64,000 nucleotides of DNA from Ihuprevotella massiliensis (GTDB lineage Bacteria > Bacteroidota > Bacteroidia > Bacteroidales > Bacteroidaceae). Below, one piece after another: positions 45,902 through 56,283 of the stretch (its first letter is position 1; each line of letters starts with the position of its first letter). The notes under the pieces were generated by a model. That model searched no databases and had not been told where the DNA came from. It was given only the letters and a program-made list of their open reading frames with translations. The stretch spans positions 823,380 through 887,379 of the forward strand of contig LT608321.1 in assembly GCA_900095835.1 (NCBI GenBank). The letters run 5' to 3'. Made by a program: the position numbers and the translations under genes.

Positions 45902-46903
45902 TTACTTGATGTAGCTGGTGAGCACCTTAATGTTGCCTGAAGGAGTCACGGTCATACTAGTGGCACATGCAGGCACAAGTACTGTTTCACCTTGGCGCAT
46001 GGAGACGGTCTTGTATTGTTGGTCGATGTTGTCGCCTTCCACAGTCACCGTACCTTCACCTTCTGTGCAGATTACTATGGTGAAAGAATCTCGATCTGCC
46101 AATCCTTGGGTAAGAGGTTGTGTCAAATCCAAGAGAGAGGTCGTGAAGTATTGGCACTCTACCAAAGGAGTGTTCTCGTTCTCACGCGTCACATAGTCCG
46201 TTCTGTAGTCAGAATACGCCTTGAAGTCAATGGCATCTTTCGCCAATTCCGTGTGCAACTCTCTAGGCTTACCATCCAATCCCATACGGCCGTAGTCGTA
46301 GATGCGATAGGTGATGTCAGAAGTCTGTTGGATTTCAGCAATGAAACATCCGCCACAAATGGCATGAATGCGACCCGCAGGCAAGAAAAAGACATCGCCT
46401 TTCTTGACATTGTGACGAGCAATGACGTCAGTAATGGTGTTGTCTTCCACCATTCTCTCATACTCTTCGGGAGTAATCGTTTTGGACAATCCAGAAAGCA
46501 GGTAAGCATCTTTGTCGGCTTCGATGACATACCACATTTCGGTTTTACCCTTAGAACCATTGTGGCGTACACCAGCCAAGGCATCATCGGGATGCACTTG
46601 GATGCTCAAATCGGAAGCTGCATCAATAAACTTGATAAGCAAGGGGAACTGATTGCCTGTGTTGTCATAGACATGGCGTCCCACAATCTGTTCTTTATAT
46701 TCTTCGAGGAGTTCTACGACGGTCTTTCCAGCCAGACTGCCTTCTGCCACTACGGACTCATTACCAGGCACTCCTGAGATTTCCCAGCTTTCGCCGACAT
46801 GGTGCTGTTCGGTCTTGATACCTTTGTATGGTGCAATTTTCTCTCCACCCCAAACCAAGGACTTCAAGAGTGGATTAAACTTAATAGGATACAACATATT
46901 CAT
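45902..46903 (-). CDS. manA: Mannose-6-phosphate isomerase (type I, cupin)
   Basis: Interconverts mannose-6-phosphate and fructose-6-phosphate. The zinc-binding IQVHPDD motif and the later FFLPAGRIHAICGG region are visible in a 333-residue protein. The start overlaps the ROK kinase stop by one base (TAATG). Position at the end of the transporter-GH130-GH92-GH92-ROK-manA run places it as the last step feeding mannose from glycans into glycolysis. Confidence 0.92.
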   Translation of the reverse strand: MNMLYPIKFNPLLKSLVWGGEKIAPYKGIKTEQHHVGESWEISGVPGNESVVAEGSLAGKTVVELLEEYKEQIVGRHVYDNTGNQFPLLIKFIDAASDLSIQVHPDDALAGVRHNGSKGKTEMWYVIEADKDAYLLSGLSKTITPEEYERMVEDNTITDVIARHNVKKGDVFFLPAGRIHAICGGCFIAEIQQTSDITYRIYDYGRMGLDGKPRELHTELAKDAIDFKAYSDYRTDYVTRENENTPLVECQYFTTSLLDLTQPLTQGLADRDSFTIVICTEGEGTVTVEGDNIDQQYKTVSMRQGETVLVPACATSMTVTPSGNIKVLTSYIK

Positions 46904-48015
46904 TAGTTATTTGATAGCTCATCTAGTTTAGAAAGGGCAAAAGCATAAGCCCCAAGTGAGATAGCAGCAGAAGCTCCAATCTTGGAACGCATGATACCAA
47001 TACGCTTTTGTGGATCATAGACCACAGTTTCTTCCGAGCCATAGATTTTGATTTCACGAGCGTCACCTTTGGCAAAGGCTGCAAATTCGGCATCATCATC
47101 GAGGTTATACACCTTCATCAACACGCGATCGAGTTCATCCCCGGACATCGTATGAATCTTGCCACGCAAGGTCTTGAGGATGCTAGGCATGAGCAAATCG
47201 TGACTGCCCATGATGCCACCACCAATGACCACAAGACCGTCCATGAGGGTGACTGCCAAACGAATGCCTTCTGCTGCTACTTCACCCATTTTTGCAAAGG
47301 CTTTGATGGCAGCTTCTTGATTCCCTTCTTTCTCTCCGTGAGCAATGGCAGCAATGTCTTTGGGTTCCAAACCGTGGTTGGCATCTCCCGACAACTCTCC
47401 ATAGACACGTTTCACCGCACGGATGGCTGCACCATCTTCGATGATGACTTCGCGATTATCGGGGTGTGGCAAGCAGAAAGTTTCTACGCATGAATTGTCT
47501 CCGATGTTGAGTTTGCCGCCAATCACACAACCAATGCCCAAACCCGTGCCGAAGGTATAGCCGATGAGGTTCTTGTATTGCTTCTTTCCGCCTTGTGCAG
47601 TAATCTTGGCATTGACCTCTGGCAACACACCTCCGAGTGCCTCGCCATAAGCATAGAGATCACCATCATTGTTGATGAAGACAGGGATACCAAACTTTTT
47701 TTGCAAGAAAGGACCGAGTGCCACACCGTCGCGGAAGGAGGGAAAGTTGGGAAGGAATCCTCCGATGATGCCGTTGGGATAATCAGCAGGGCCAGGGAAG
47801 GCGAAACTGATGGCAAGCGGTTTTTCAGAGAGAGTCTCAATCACACGGTTGAACCCTTCGACCATTGTATTTAGACATAGGTCCAAATCGTGGGCATTGG
47901 AAGGGAGTGTCACAGAGAAAGGAGTGGGTTTGCCACCTTTCATGGCTCCGAAAACCATGTTAGTACCGCCTGCATCCAATGTCAGCACAGTACGGCTATC
48001 TTCATATATATTCAT
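46903..48015 (-). CDS. Atypical ROK-family sugar kinase, probable mannokinase
   Basis: 370 residues with the ROK phosphate loop LDAGGTNMVFG, the FAFPGPADYPNG segment, a catalytic-type INNDGDLYAYGE (D117) and VVIGGGIMGS. The canonical ROK zinc motif CxCGxxGCxE is missing: the equivalent stretch reads NIGDNSCVETFC and keeps only scattered Cys. The gene overlaps manA by one base and follows GH92 genes, so mannose is the likely substrate, giving mannose-6-phosphate for ManA. This is inferred from context; fructose or glucose phosphorylation is not excluded. A 194 bp gap separates it from the GH92 gene upstream. Confidence 0.78.
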   Translation of the reverse strand: MNIYEDSRTVLTLDAGGTNMVFGAMKGGKPTPFSVTLPSNAHDLDLCLNTMVEGFNRVIETLSEKPLAISFAFPGPADYPNGIIGGFLPNFPSFRDGVALGPFLQKKFGIPVFINNDGDLYAYGEALGGVLPEVNAKITAQGGKKQYKNLIGYTFGTGLGIGCVIGGKLNIGDNSCVETFCLPHPDNREVIIEDGAAIRAVKRVYGELSGDANHGLEPKDIAAIAHGEKEGNQEAAIKAFAKMGEVAAEGIRLAVTLMDGLVVIGGGIMGSHDLLMPSILKTLRGKIHTMSGDELDRVLMKVYNLDDDAEFAAFAKGDAREIKIYGSEETVVYDPQKRIGIMRSKIGASAAISLGAYAFALSKLDELSNN

Positions 48016-48209
48016 GCTTTGCTATTTTGCGTTGTTCAAAGATTTGTTCGAGAAGGAGGGAAAAGTCTTGGGCTTGCGCATCACGGCTTCCGCTCTTGGT
48101 GAGGATGGGGAAACGTTCACCCTATCCTCCCAAAACTCAGAAGTAATGTTGCCAGTAGTGCCTGAGCTAAATCCCAAGAAAAGTCTTTATTGTCGGCTTT
48201 GGGGATGAC

Positions 48210-50489
48210 TTATTCTGCCGCTTCATTGGCAGTTTCCCAGTTATACCACACTGCAGGTTGTGCCCCCATGTAGAAAGTGAGTTTGCCACCTTTGACGATG
48301 TCGCCATATTCTATATAAGGCTTGTTCCACTCTTGGCCATTGAGTGTGATTCTTTGGATATATTTGTTCTCTTTGCTGTTATTCACCGTGTTGATGTCAA
48401 ACTTCGTCTTGCCGTCTTTGCTCACTACAATCGAAACTTTGTCAAAGAGGGGACTACCAAACCAATACTTTGTCGAAGCAGGTTCTACGTTGTAGAAGCC
48501 CATCGCAGTCAAGATGTACCAAGCCGACATTTGACCCACATCCTCATTGCCCGAGAGTCCATCAGGGGCTGCGTGATATTGACTTTCGAGAATCTCACGC
48601 ACCTTGTCAGCCGTCTTCCAAGGTTGCCCAGACATGGTGTAGAGATAGATGATATGGTGGCTGGGTTCGTTGCCATGAACGTATTGCCCAATCAAGCCAG
48701 ACATGTCGGGAGACGCGTCCTTGCCAAGTACTGAGGGAGCTTTAAAGAGAGAGTCGAGACGATGCGTCATCTTTTCTCTGCCTCCGAAAGCCTCGAGCAA
48801 TCCTTTCAAATCGTGAGGAGCAAGCCACGTGTATTGCCAAGCATTGCCCTCGCAATAGTCATTGGCGCGGTGTTCAGCGGAGAAAGGATTGAAAGGAGTG
48901 CGCCAACCGCCATCAGCAGTGCGACCTCTCACAAACTGGGTCTCTTTGTCAAAGAAGTTTCTCCAACTGTGGCTGCGATTTCTGAAGAACTTTTCGTCTT
49001 CATGATGACCTAGCACGCGAGCCGCATTGGCTACAGCAGCATCGGCAATGGCATATTCCATGTCGTTGGCACAGGCTTCTTCGTACAAGTCACAAGGGAT
49101 GTAACCATATTTCTTGCGAATATCTTGTCCGCGCTCGTCGAGCATCACCGAAGCCTTACAAGCCTTATAAGCTCTCTCTTTGTCGATGCCTTCTATTCCT
49201 TTGACGATGGCCTCAGCCACGGCAATCACCCCAGGATTACCTACCATACAGTCGGTTTCGTTGCCCATGAGATGCCATACGGGTAACTTCCCTTGTTCGT
49301 CGAAGATGTCCAACATCGTGTTGATCAAATCCGCACGCTTGGAGGGATGAATGATGTGATACAAGGGCATCGCAGCGCGGTAAGTGTCCCAAAGCGACAT
49401 GGTCGTGTAGACGTTGCGCGACTTGTTGTAGACCTTTCCATCAGCACCTCTATAAGCTCCGTCGACATCTGAGAAGAGCGAAGGTGCTACCATCGTGTGG
49501 TAGAGGGCAGTGTAGAAGATTTTGCGAGAAGGTTCGTCGGAGGTCTCAATCTTGATTTTAGAAAGTTCCTTGTTCCAGCGTTCCCAAGCCTTCTTTTTCG
49601 TCTTTTCAAATTCCCATGCAGGTTGTTCCTTTTCCACAGCCATCTTCGCACCGTCCATGCTTACGGCAGAGATGCCGACTTTCATCAACACCTGCTCGCC
49701 TTGCTGCGTACGGAAAGAGAATCGGGCATATCTGGTCTGTCCATCTTTTTGGATAAACATTTTCTCGTTCCTTTCAAAAGGCTTAGAAAACACAGCATAG
49801 AAGAACATCTTTTGCGCTTTTGCCCATCCTTTGGAGTGACGCCAACCACGGATGCTATTGCCGTCTACCACCTCGATGTGAGTATCTTGTGCCTTGTCCC
49901 AGCAACCACCATTCTCAAGATCGAGCACGATGGCTGCCTCATCCGATTTTGGGAAGGTGTAGCGGTGGAGCCCCACTCGGTCAGTGGCGGTGAGTTCTGC
50001 CAAAATGCCGTAGCGGGTGAGGGGAACACTGTAATATCCCGGGATAGAAATTTCTTTGGAGCGATCGGCATACGACCAAAGCCCCGTTTCGGGTTGTCCC
50101 ACTTTGCCTCTTTCATACACAGACTTACCAACCACAGGCATGACGGTGATGTCAAACAAATCGCCAATTCCCGTACCACTCAAGTGGGTGTGGGAAAATC
50201 CAATCACCGTGCTATCCGAAGCATGGTAGCCCGATGTCCAGTCCCATTCTTGCGGCACACTGGTTGGTCCCAACTGAACCATACCAAAGGGTACATTCGC
50301 CCCTACAAAGACGTGACCATGTCCTCCGGTGCCTATGCGGGTGTCTACGTGTTTGGCGTAAGTGTCCATCTTCGCATTGACACACGACAAAGCACTGCAC
50401 GACAAAGCGGTAAATAGCGCTATCGTGCGGAAGCCTCTGAAAGCCTCTTTGAGACTGAATCCTCCGTTATTTTGCATAATCTCTGACAA
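48210..50489 (-). CDS. GH92 alpha-mannosidase (second gene)
   Basis: 759 residues. N-terminal signal sequence (FRTIALFTALSCSALSC), then the GH92 N-terminal beta-sandwich (VDTRIGTGGHGHVFVGANVPFGMVQLGP, SHTHLSGTG) and the (alpha/alpha)6 catalytic domain with SLWDTYRAAMPL, NDYCEGNAWQYTWLAPHD and LSGNEDVGQMSAWY, which hold the metal- and acid-type residues of the family. GH92 enzymes are calcium-dependent exo-alpha-mannosidases; linkage specificity cannot be read here. The 5' end overlaps the other GH92 gene by 23 bp (11 bp from the next Met), so translation is coupled. Confidence 0.93.
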   Translation of the reverse strand: MSEIMQNNGGFSLKEAFRGFRTIALFTALSCSALSCVNAKMDTYAKHVDTRIGTGGHGHVFVGANVPFGMVQLGPTSVPQEWDWTSGYHASDSTVIGFSHTHLSGTGIGDLFDITVMPVVGKSVYERGKVGQPETGLWSYADRSKEISIPGYYSVPLTRYGILAELTATDRVGLHRYTFPKSDEAAIVLDLENGGCWDKAQDTHIEVVDGNSIRGWRHSKGWAKAQKMFFYAVFSKPFERNEKMFIQKDGQTRYARFSFRTQQGEQVLMKVGISAVSMDGAKMAVEKEQPAWEFEKTKKKAWERWNKELSKIKIETSDEPSRKIFYTALYHTMVAPSLFSDVDGAYRGADGKVYNKSRNVYTTMSLWDTYRAAMPLYHIIHPSKRADLINTMLDIFDEQGKLPVWHLMGNETDCMVGNPGVIAVAEAIVKGIEGIDKERAYKACKASVMLDERGQDIRKKYGYIPCDLYEEACANDMEYAIADAAVANAARVLGHHEDEKFFRNRSHSWRNFFDKETQFVRGRTADGGWRTPFNPFSAEHRANDYCEGNAWQYTWLAPHDLKGLLEAFGGREKMTHRLDSLFKAPSVLGKDASPDMSGLIGQYVHGNEPSHHIIYLYTMSGQPWKTADKVREILESQYHAAPDGLSGNEDVGQMSAWYILTAMGFYNVEPASTKYWFGSPLFDKVSIVVSKDGKTKFDINTVNNSKENKYIQRITLNGQEWNKPYIEYGDIVKGGKLTFYMGAQPAVWYNWETANEAAE

Positions 50490-52701
50490 ATTCTTGGTGT
50501 GTGATACGGTGTTTCTTTATTTTCTGATCCTTGCGGATGACGTATTTCCCATTGATTTCCACACTGTCAAAGACAGGAGAGAAAAGCGTATATTGGGGTT
50601 CGCCAGGACAATCGGGATACATTCCGATCATGCTAAATACTGCCCATGCAGACATCACTCCTGTATCGTCGTTGCCAGGAATGCCATCGGGGCGAGTGGT
50701 GTAATACTTCTTCAAGAGGGCAGACACAGTTTTTTCCGTACGGTGTTCCTCACCCTTGAATCGGCTAAAGAGGAAAGGATAAGCGATGTCGGGTTCGTTG
50801 GCTGGATCATAAAGTCCTTCATCAAACACTTTTTGGAGTTTGGCTACAAAGGCTTTATCACCGCCCATAGCCTTCGCCAGACCTTCGATGTCGTGGGGCA
50901 CGTAGAAGGTATAGTTCCACGCACTACCCTCGTGAAAACCGGGGGTATTGGAGAAGTCTGCCCCATCTTTGGGGTTGAAGGGAGCGAGGAACGTGCCATC
51001 GCTGTTCAAGGGGCGCAAAGTACCGGACTCTTTGCTGTAGTAATGGCGCCAACCTTTGGAGCGCTTTCTAAACTCCTTTGCATACTTTTGGTATTCTGCC
51101 TTCTGCGCGCTACTCTTTGCTTCTTGTGCTAGTTTGTCAGACAACAAAGCCAAAGCATTGTCGGCCACATAATATTCCAAAGCGTGAGACACGGAGTTAT
51201 CTCCAGAGAAATCCTGCGCGAAATAACCTAGAGGAATGTAGCCTTTCGCGATGTAAGGATCCACGTCAGGGCGAATCTTATTGTCTTTGCCCGGTGTGTT
51301 GGCAGACTTGAGGCAGGCTTTATATGCCGCTTGGATGTCGAAGTCGGTCAGTCCTTTTAGATAGGTGTCTGCTATCACTGGAATAGCGGGGTCGCCTTCC
51401 ATGGTGAAAGTTTCGCGACCATACAGTTCCCACTTAGGCATCCAGCCCCATTCTTTGTACATGTCCACCATGCTGCGCACCATGTCTATTTGTTTCTCGG
51501 GATATGCCAAGGTGAGTAACTGGTGCAGGTTGCGACTGGTGTCCCAAAGGGAGAACACCGTGTAACGATTGTGACCTTTTGCCACCTTACCAATGCCGGG
51601 GCGCACCACCTCGATGCCATTTTGTGCAGCATACTTTCCGCCTTGCATCAAGGGGTATTCACCATTGACATCATTGAGTACATTGGGATGCAAGAGCGCG
51701 TGATAGAGTGCCGTGTAGAAGATTTCCTTCTGTTCTTCGGTGCCGCCACTCACTTTCACTCTTTCGAGGGCTTCTTCCCACTGGCGATGGGACTCAGCAC
51801 GCACTTGATCAAAGTTGCACCCTAGCTGTTCAGCATCTAGATTCTGGCGCGCGTTCTCACAACTCACGAACGATACGCCCATCTGCACGCAGATTTGTTC
51901 TCCATCCTCTGCGTCGTAGGTGAAACGATAACCGAGATCATCGCCTGCCATTTCGCGGGCATAATCGGTGTAAACCTTATATTTGCCTGCATGTTCGTCC
52001 CACGCTGCTTCGGCGGTCATGTTGGGTTGCTTCTTCCAAAAACCAGCTTCTTTAGGACTCTTGTTCACACGAATCACAAAATATTGTGGGAAGACCGCTT
52101 GAGAGTGATAGCAAAATCCACCACACAATCTCATGCCTTCAATTTCGGTGTCACTAACCTTTCGGATGAAACCACCCGATTCGTTCGTGAGACCTTGTCC
52201 GAGATTGACAATGACATGCGCCTTACCCTTGCGATAAGTGTAGCGTTCGATGGAAGAGCGCATTGTAGATGCCACCTCCGCCAAGATGTCATATTTTGAG
52301 AGTTTCAAGGCATAATAGCCTGGTTGCGCCGTCTCGCCCGTGTATTCGCTCCCATACAACAGATAGTCGGTTGAAAGCTCTCCAGAAGTTGGCATCGTGA
52401 GGATCGTTCCCAATTCTGGACATCCCACTCCACTCAGATTGACGTGAGAAAAACCAGTAAACCAGCAGTTGTCTGAAGTGTAGGGAGTAGACCACCATCG
52501 GCTGTCTTTGTCCCACTTGTTTTTCTCCGATCCAGTGACGTTGAAGGGAGAGACGCTCATCATGCCGTTCGGACAAACGGCACCAGGGTTGGTCGTCCCA
52601 AAATTGGACGACCCCACCCATGGATGCACATAATCCGTCAGCTGTCTCGCACTGGAAAAGAAGGGAATGAGTAGAGCGATTACGGCGACAAGAAATCTCA
52701 T
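50467..52701 (-). CDS. GH92 alpha-mannosidase (first gene)
   Basis: 744 residues with a clear signal peptide (MRFLVAVIALLIPFFSSA). GH92 marks are VHPWVGSSNFGTTNPGA, FSHVNLSGVGCPELG, SLWDTSRNLHQL, FHEGSAWNYTFYVPHD and IPGNDDTGVMSAW. It probably trims alpha-mannosyl residues in the periplasm or at the surface. It starts 2 bp after the GH130 gene and overlaps the second GH92 gene. The two GH92 proteins differ a lot in sequence, suggesting different linkages. Confidence 0.93.
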   Translation of the reverse strand: MRFLVAVIALLIPFFSSARQLTDYVHPWVGSSNFGTTNPGAVCPNGMMSVSPFNVTGSEKNKWDKDSRWWSTPYTSDNCWFTGFSHVNLSGVGCPELGTILTMPTSGELSTDYLLYGSEYTGETAQPGYYALKLSKYDILAEVASTMRSSIERYTYRKGKAHVIVNLGQGLTNESGGFIRKVSDTEIEGMRLCGGFCYHSQAVFPQYFVIRVNKSPKEAGFWKKQPNMTAEAAWDEHAGKYKVYTDYAREMAGDDLGYRFTYDAEDGEQICVQMGVSFVSCENARQNLDAEQLGCNFDQVRAESHRQWEEALERVKVSGGTEEQKEIFYTALYHALLHPNVLNDVNGEYPLMQGGKYAAQNGIEVVRPGIGKVAKGHNRYTVFSLWDTSRNLHQLLTLAYPEKQIDMVRSMVDMYKEWGWMPKWELYGRETFTMEGDPAIPVIADTYLKGLTDFDIQAAYKACLKSANTPGKDNKIRPDVDPYIAKGYIPLGYFAQDFSGDNSVSHALEYYVADNALALLSDKLAQEAKSSAQKAEYQKYAKEFRKRSKGWRHYYSKESGTLRPLNSDGTFLAPFNPKDGADFSNTPGFHEGSAWNYTFYVPHDIEGLAKAMGGDKAFVAKLQKVFDEGLYDPANEPDIAYPFLFSRFKGEEHRTEKTVSALLKKYYTTRPDGIPGNDDTGVMSAWAVFSMIGMYPDCPGEPQYTLFSPVFDSVEINGKYVIRKDQKIKKHRITHQEFVRDYAK

Positions 52702-52703
52702 TG

Positions 52704-53708
52704 CTATTTTAATATGTTGGTGCGTTTAGTAAACTCAATGATTTCGGGGATATATCCGAACGCCAATCCTGTCACGGTGTCCGCGCATCCGTAGTAGATG
52801 GCGATTCTTCCAGTTTCGGGATCGTGCAATGAAGCGCAAGGGAAGGTCACATTGGGCACATCGCCTGCCAATTCATAGATTTCACGAGGAGAAATCAAGT
52901 ATTGTCCGCTACGTGCCAGCACCTTCCAAGGTTGTTCCAAATCTAAAAGCGCAGAACCGAAGGCATAGACATAACCATTGCAAGAATGGAGCACGCCATG
53001 GTAGATGAGCAACCAGCCTTCAGAAGTCTCGATAGGCACAGGACCTGCCCCAATCTTCATGCACTGCCATGCGCTCTCTTTGAACTCTGCAGGCGCCATC
53101 ACGTGACGATGACGTCCCCAAAATTCGAGATCGGGAGATTCGCTATAGAAAATGTCACCGAACGCAGTGTGTCCCGTGTCGGAAGGACGAGAAAGCATGG
53201 CAAAACGACCATTAATTTTCTTGGGGAAGAGCACACCATTGCGGTTGTAGGGCAAGAAGGCATTCTCCAGTTGGTGGAAGGTCACAAAGTCATCGGTCCA
53301 AGCCAAGCCAATAGTAGGTCCGTGATGATCGTTGCACCACGACACATAGTAGCGGCCATCAATCTCAGCCACACGAGGGTCGTAGCCATAGCCCCACTCT
53401 GCCACTTCGGGAGCAGCACCTTCAAACTTGATGGTATCGGGATTCATGTCCCACTTCAAGCCATCTTTGGAAAAACCCACGTGGAGGGTCATGCGGCGGT
53501 TTTTGTCGTCCACGCGGAACACACCTGCATAACCGTCTTTGAAAGGAACTACAGCAGAGTTAAAGATACTGTTGCTGTCGGGCAAGAGATCACGAGGAAT
53601 CACGGGGTTTGCGGAATATCTCCACAAAACATCATTGCAAGATTCGGGACGATTCTCCCAGGGCATATTGGGGAGCGGTGCTCCTTGTATGGTCAGTTTG
53701 TTATCCAT
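52704..53708 (-). CDS. GH130 beta-mannoside phosphorylase
   Basis: 334 residues, no signal peptide, so cytosolic. The five-bladed propeller signature is clear: [19 protein letters not shown], the catalytic [18 protein letters not shown] with D110, [11 protein letters not shown], and IYHGV. GH130 enzymes cleave beta-1,4-mannosides with phosphate, releasing mannose-1-phosphate. With GH92 and a transporter, Man-beta-1,4-GlcNAc from N-glycan cores is the most likely substrate. The start overlaps the transporter stop by one base (TAATG). Confidence 0.9.
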   Translation of the reverse strand: MDNKLTIQGAPLPNMPWENRPESCNDVLWRYSANPVIPRDLLPDSNSIFNSAVVPFKDGYAGVFRVDDKNRRMTLHVGFSKDGLKWDMNPDTIKFEGAAPEVAEWGYGYDPRVAEIDGRYYVSWCNDHHGPTIGLAWTDDFVTFHQLENAFLPYNRNGVLFPKKINGRFAMLSRPSDTGHTAFGDIFYSESPDLEFWGRHRHVMAPAEFKESAWQCMKIGAGPVPIETSEGWLLIYHGVLHSCNGYVYAFGSALLDLEQPWKVLARSGQYLISPREIYELAGDVPNVTFPCASLHDPETGRIAIYYGCADTVTGLAFGYIPEIIEFTKRTNILK

Positions 53709-55102
53709 TATGATAGTTTATTTTGTATTTCAGTCATTTTCTTCGTGGTCAAGGGATAGAAGAACAAGCACAAAGCTCCTATAAGTGCTCCTATTGCGGG
53801 AATCCAGCTCATCAATGCCTTGATAGCCGCCAAGGTTTCGGGAGCTTGAACAGTGACATCTTTGTTATAGGCTGCAAAAGCGAGCACCTGCAAGAGGATG
53901 AAACCACCGATAGCACCACCAAACTTTTGTGCCATGGACGAAGAAGAGAAGATTAATCCCGTACTAGCGTTGCCGTGTTTCCAGATGGAATAGTCGGCTA
54001 CGTCTGCCATCATCGACCAAATCATGGGCGCGCCCACACCGATGCCGATGCAAATGGCGATTTGACTGGCGATAAGCCCAATCATGCCGGCATTCGTATC
54101 GACGGGGAGGAACCAGATTACAGCACTCACCACCGCAATAAAGATGAGAGAAGCAAAGAAAGTGGTCTTCTTACCAACTTTTTGTGCGAGAGGCACAGCA
54201 AATGCCACACCTGCCATCTGTGCCAATTCGCCGATGGTCAAGAACACCGCGCAGGTGATGAGCACATCTGTGCCCAAGATGTTGGCAAAATAATAAGCTG
54301 CGGCACCACCACGGATGGAACCAAACAAGAGTTGTCCGATACCTGCACCCAACAACAGCCACCAAGGGCTATTTTTGAGCAGGTGCTTCATATCTTCCTT
54401 GATAGATTGCTTTTCTTTCTGTTCGGGCAACTGCACTCGTTCGCGCGTCATGGCAAAGCACAACACAAAGAGGATGGCGCAAAGCGCAGCAATAACCGTC
54501 ACAATCAAGGTCCACTGCATGGGAGACGCATCGCCCACACCTTTGATGACCTTGCCAGCTTCATTGACAGTACCGATGACTTCTTTCTCGAAGAGTCCAA
54601 ACAATCCCATCGCCAAAAAGCTACCGATGTAGGCAAAGAACATGCGATAGGATGAGAACACAGACTTTTCGTTGCTATCTTCTGTCATCACACCCAGCAT
54701 CGCACCATAAGGCACGTTAATAGCCGTGTAGACCGTCATCATCATCAGATAGGTGACATAGGCATACACGTGCTTAAAGGAGTAGCTAGCATCGGGAGTG
54801 TAGAACGACAAGATGCCGACCAAGGCGAAGGGCAAAGCCACCCACAACAACCACGGACGATAGCGTCCCCAGCGCGTGCGAGTACGGTCAGCTATCAGTC
54901 CCATCACAGGGTCTGACACAGCATCATAAAGTTTGGTAATCAAGAGCAGTATTGCTGCATCGGAAGGATGAAGCCCGAACACATCGGAATAGAAAATAGG
55001 GAGGTAGTACGAAAATATCTTCCAAAACATACTGGAAGACATATCACCGAGTCCGTATCCTATTTTTTCACGGAGGGAAGTTTTGGTATTATCGGTTGTC
55101 AT
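53708..55102 (-). CDS. GPH-family (MFS) sugar:cation symporter
   Basis: 464 residues with about 12 membrane helices. The N-terminus [31 protein letters not shown] and the [29 protein letters not shown] loop are signatures of glycoside-pentoside-hexuronide:cation symporters. The frame extends to 55219, but the extra 39 residues are unlike the family and start next to the promoter at 55251-55258, so 55102 is taken. First gene of the mannoside operon; it would import a mannosyl disaccharide. Confidence 0.9.
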   Translation of the reverse strand: MTTDNTKTSLREKIGYGLGDMSSSMFWKIFSYYLPIFYSDVFGLHPSDAAILLLITKLYDAVSDPVMGLIADRTRTRWGRYRPWLLWVALPFALVGILSFYTPDASYSFKHVYAYVTYLMMMTVYTAINVPYGAMLGVMTEDSNEKSVFSSYRMFFAYIGSFLAMGLFGLFEKEVIGTVNEAGKVIKGVGDASPMQWTLIVTVIAALCAILFVLCFAMTRERVQLPEQKEKQSIKEDMKHLLKNSPWWLLLGAGIGQLLFGSIRGGAAAYYFANILGTDVLITCAVFLTIGELAQMAGVAFAVPLAQKVGKKTTFFASLIFIAVVSAVIWFLPVDTNAGMIGLIASQIAICIGIGVGAPMIWSMMADVADYSIWKHGNASTGLIFSSSSMAQKFGGAIGGFILLQVLAFAAYNKDVTVQAPETLAAIKALMSWIPAIGALIGALCLFFYPLTTKKMTEIQNKLS

Positions 55103-55250
55103 GGTGGTAAATCTTTCTGAACCAAGGAAGACTATCAAGCATCTGAATATCAAGAAGAAGACGTGCGCTAAGGCAGAAATATGGTATAGTTCGGGTTGGT
55201 CTACTCTTCTGTACGGCAAAATGCCTGGTTCTGCTCGAATAATCTATTCG

Positions 55251-55258
55251 CAAAGATA
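55251..55258 (-). promoter_or_regulatory. Promoter box of the mannoside operon
   Basis: TATCTTTG on the minus strand, about 150 bp before the transporter start. No clear -33 element. Confidence 0.5.
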
Positions 55259-55365
55259 ATGAAATCTGAGAGAATACAGAATAAAACCCGAATTATTTTT
55301 CATCAAATCACAGCACAACGGTGGTCTGTGCCTACTTATTCTGCGTGTCGCATAACGAATGTTTC

Positions 55366-55440
55366 GCAAAGTCCGACAATAGTAAAGTCCATCATCTTGC
55401 ACAAAGTCCATCTATAGCAAAGTCCTTTCACAAAGTATCT
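55366..55440. repeat. Irregular AAAGTCC repeats in the cdaA-mannoside operon spacer
   Basis: AAAGTCC occurs at about 55368, 55384, 55403 and 55419, and CAAAGTATC at 55431, spaced 13-19 nt. The 55103-55515 spacer otherwise holds the mannoside leader and a hairpin after cdaA; no gene is seen. Confidence 0.4.
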
Positions 55441-55445
55441 CTATA

Positions 55446-55486
55446 GCGACGAGGCTGTCAGGCACAATGCCCAACAGCCTCGTCGC
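55446..55486 (-). terminator. Hairpin after cdaA, probable terminator
   Basis: Perfect 13 bp arms GCGACGAGGCTGT / ACAGCCTCGTCGC with a 15 nt loop, 30 bp beyond the cdaA stop. No strong T tract follows. Confidence 0.55.
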
Positions 55487-55515
55487 ATAAGCAGGTGGTT
55501 ATTTGGGATAATGGA

Positions 55516-56283
55516 TTACCAAAGTTCCACAGCGTGTGCCAAGCGTTCCTCGAGTTCCTCAGAAGTAAGGCGCAATTTCAGTTCGCCTTGGTAAGCAATA
55601 GAGATAGAACCCGTTTCCTCACTCACGATGATGGAGAGGCAGTCAGTCTTCTGAGAGATGCCCAAGCCTGAGCGGTGGCGCAAACCTAAGTTTTTCTGAA
55701 TGTTATTGTTGTGCGACACGGGGAGAATACAAGCCGCAGCCTTCACCCGTCCTTTGCCCACAATCATTGCTCCATCGTGGAGCGGACAATTCTTGAAGAA
55801 AATCGTTTCAATGAGGCGTTGCGAAATAGCCGCGTCAATGATTTCACCGGTGTTGATTTCATCTTGCAAACTTCCCATGCCTTCTACCACGATGAGTGCT
55901 CCCACCTTTTGACGCCCCATCGCCATGCAAGCGCGCACGATGGGCATGATGAGTTCGCGCGACACCTCTTCTTGCGGAGTGCGTCGCAGCCATTTGAACA
56001 GGCGCGTGGCACGCTGGGTGCCGATGGTGGAGAAAAAGTGACGAATCTCCCCTTGAAACAAAACGATGAGGGCGAGCGAACCGACATTGACCATGCGGTC
56101 GAAGATTCCGCCCAACAAACGCATCTCTAACACCTGCGACACCAAAATCCACACCACTATAAACACGAGCACGCCCGTGAAGATATTGGCAGAACTCGAG
56201 GCGCGCATCAAGCGATACAAATAGAACAACAACAGTGCTACGAGCACTATATCTAAGATGTCCTTAAATCCTAATTCTAACAT
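55516..56283 (-). CDS. cdaA: Diadenylate cyclase (c-di-AMP synthase, CdaA type)
   Basis: 255 residues: about three N-terminal membrane helices (roughly 10-75), then the DAC catalytic domain with the DGA motif at 170-172 (LHDGAMIV) and RHR at 202-204 (GLRHRSGLGIS). It makes cyclic di-AMP from two ATP, a second messenger linked to osmotic balance and cell-wall homeostasis. It lies downstream of folP on the same strand (158 bp gap). No CdaR partner gene is in the window. Confidence 0.93.
   Translation of the reverse strand: MLELGFKDILDIVLVALLLFYLYRLMRASSSANIFTGVLVFIVVWILVSQVLEMRLLGGIFDRMVNVGSLALIVLFQGEIRHFFSTIGTQRATRLFKWLRRTPQEEVSRELIMPIVRACMAMGRQKVGALIVVEGMGSLQDEINTGEIIDAAISQRLIETIFFKNCPLHDGAMIVGKGRVKAAACILPVSHNNNIQKNLGLRHRSGLGISQKTDCLSIIVSEETGSISIAYQGELKLRLTSEELEERLAHAVELW

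Noticed and set aside
55103-55219. Longer N-terminus for the sugar symporter
   Set aside because: Not family-like, and it starts only 32 bp from the promoter box; [17 protein letters not shown] fits homologues.
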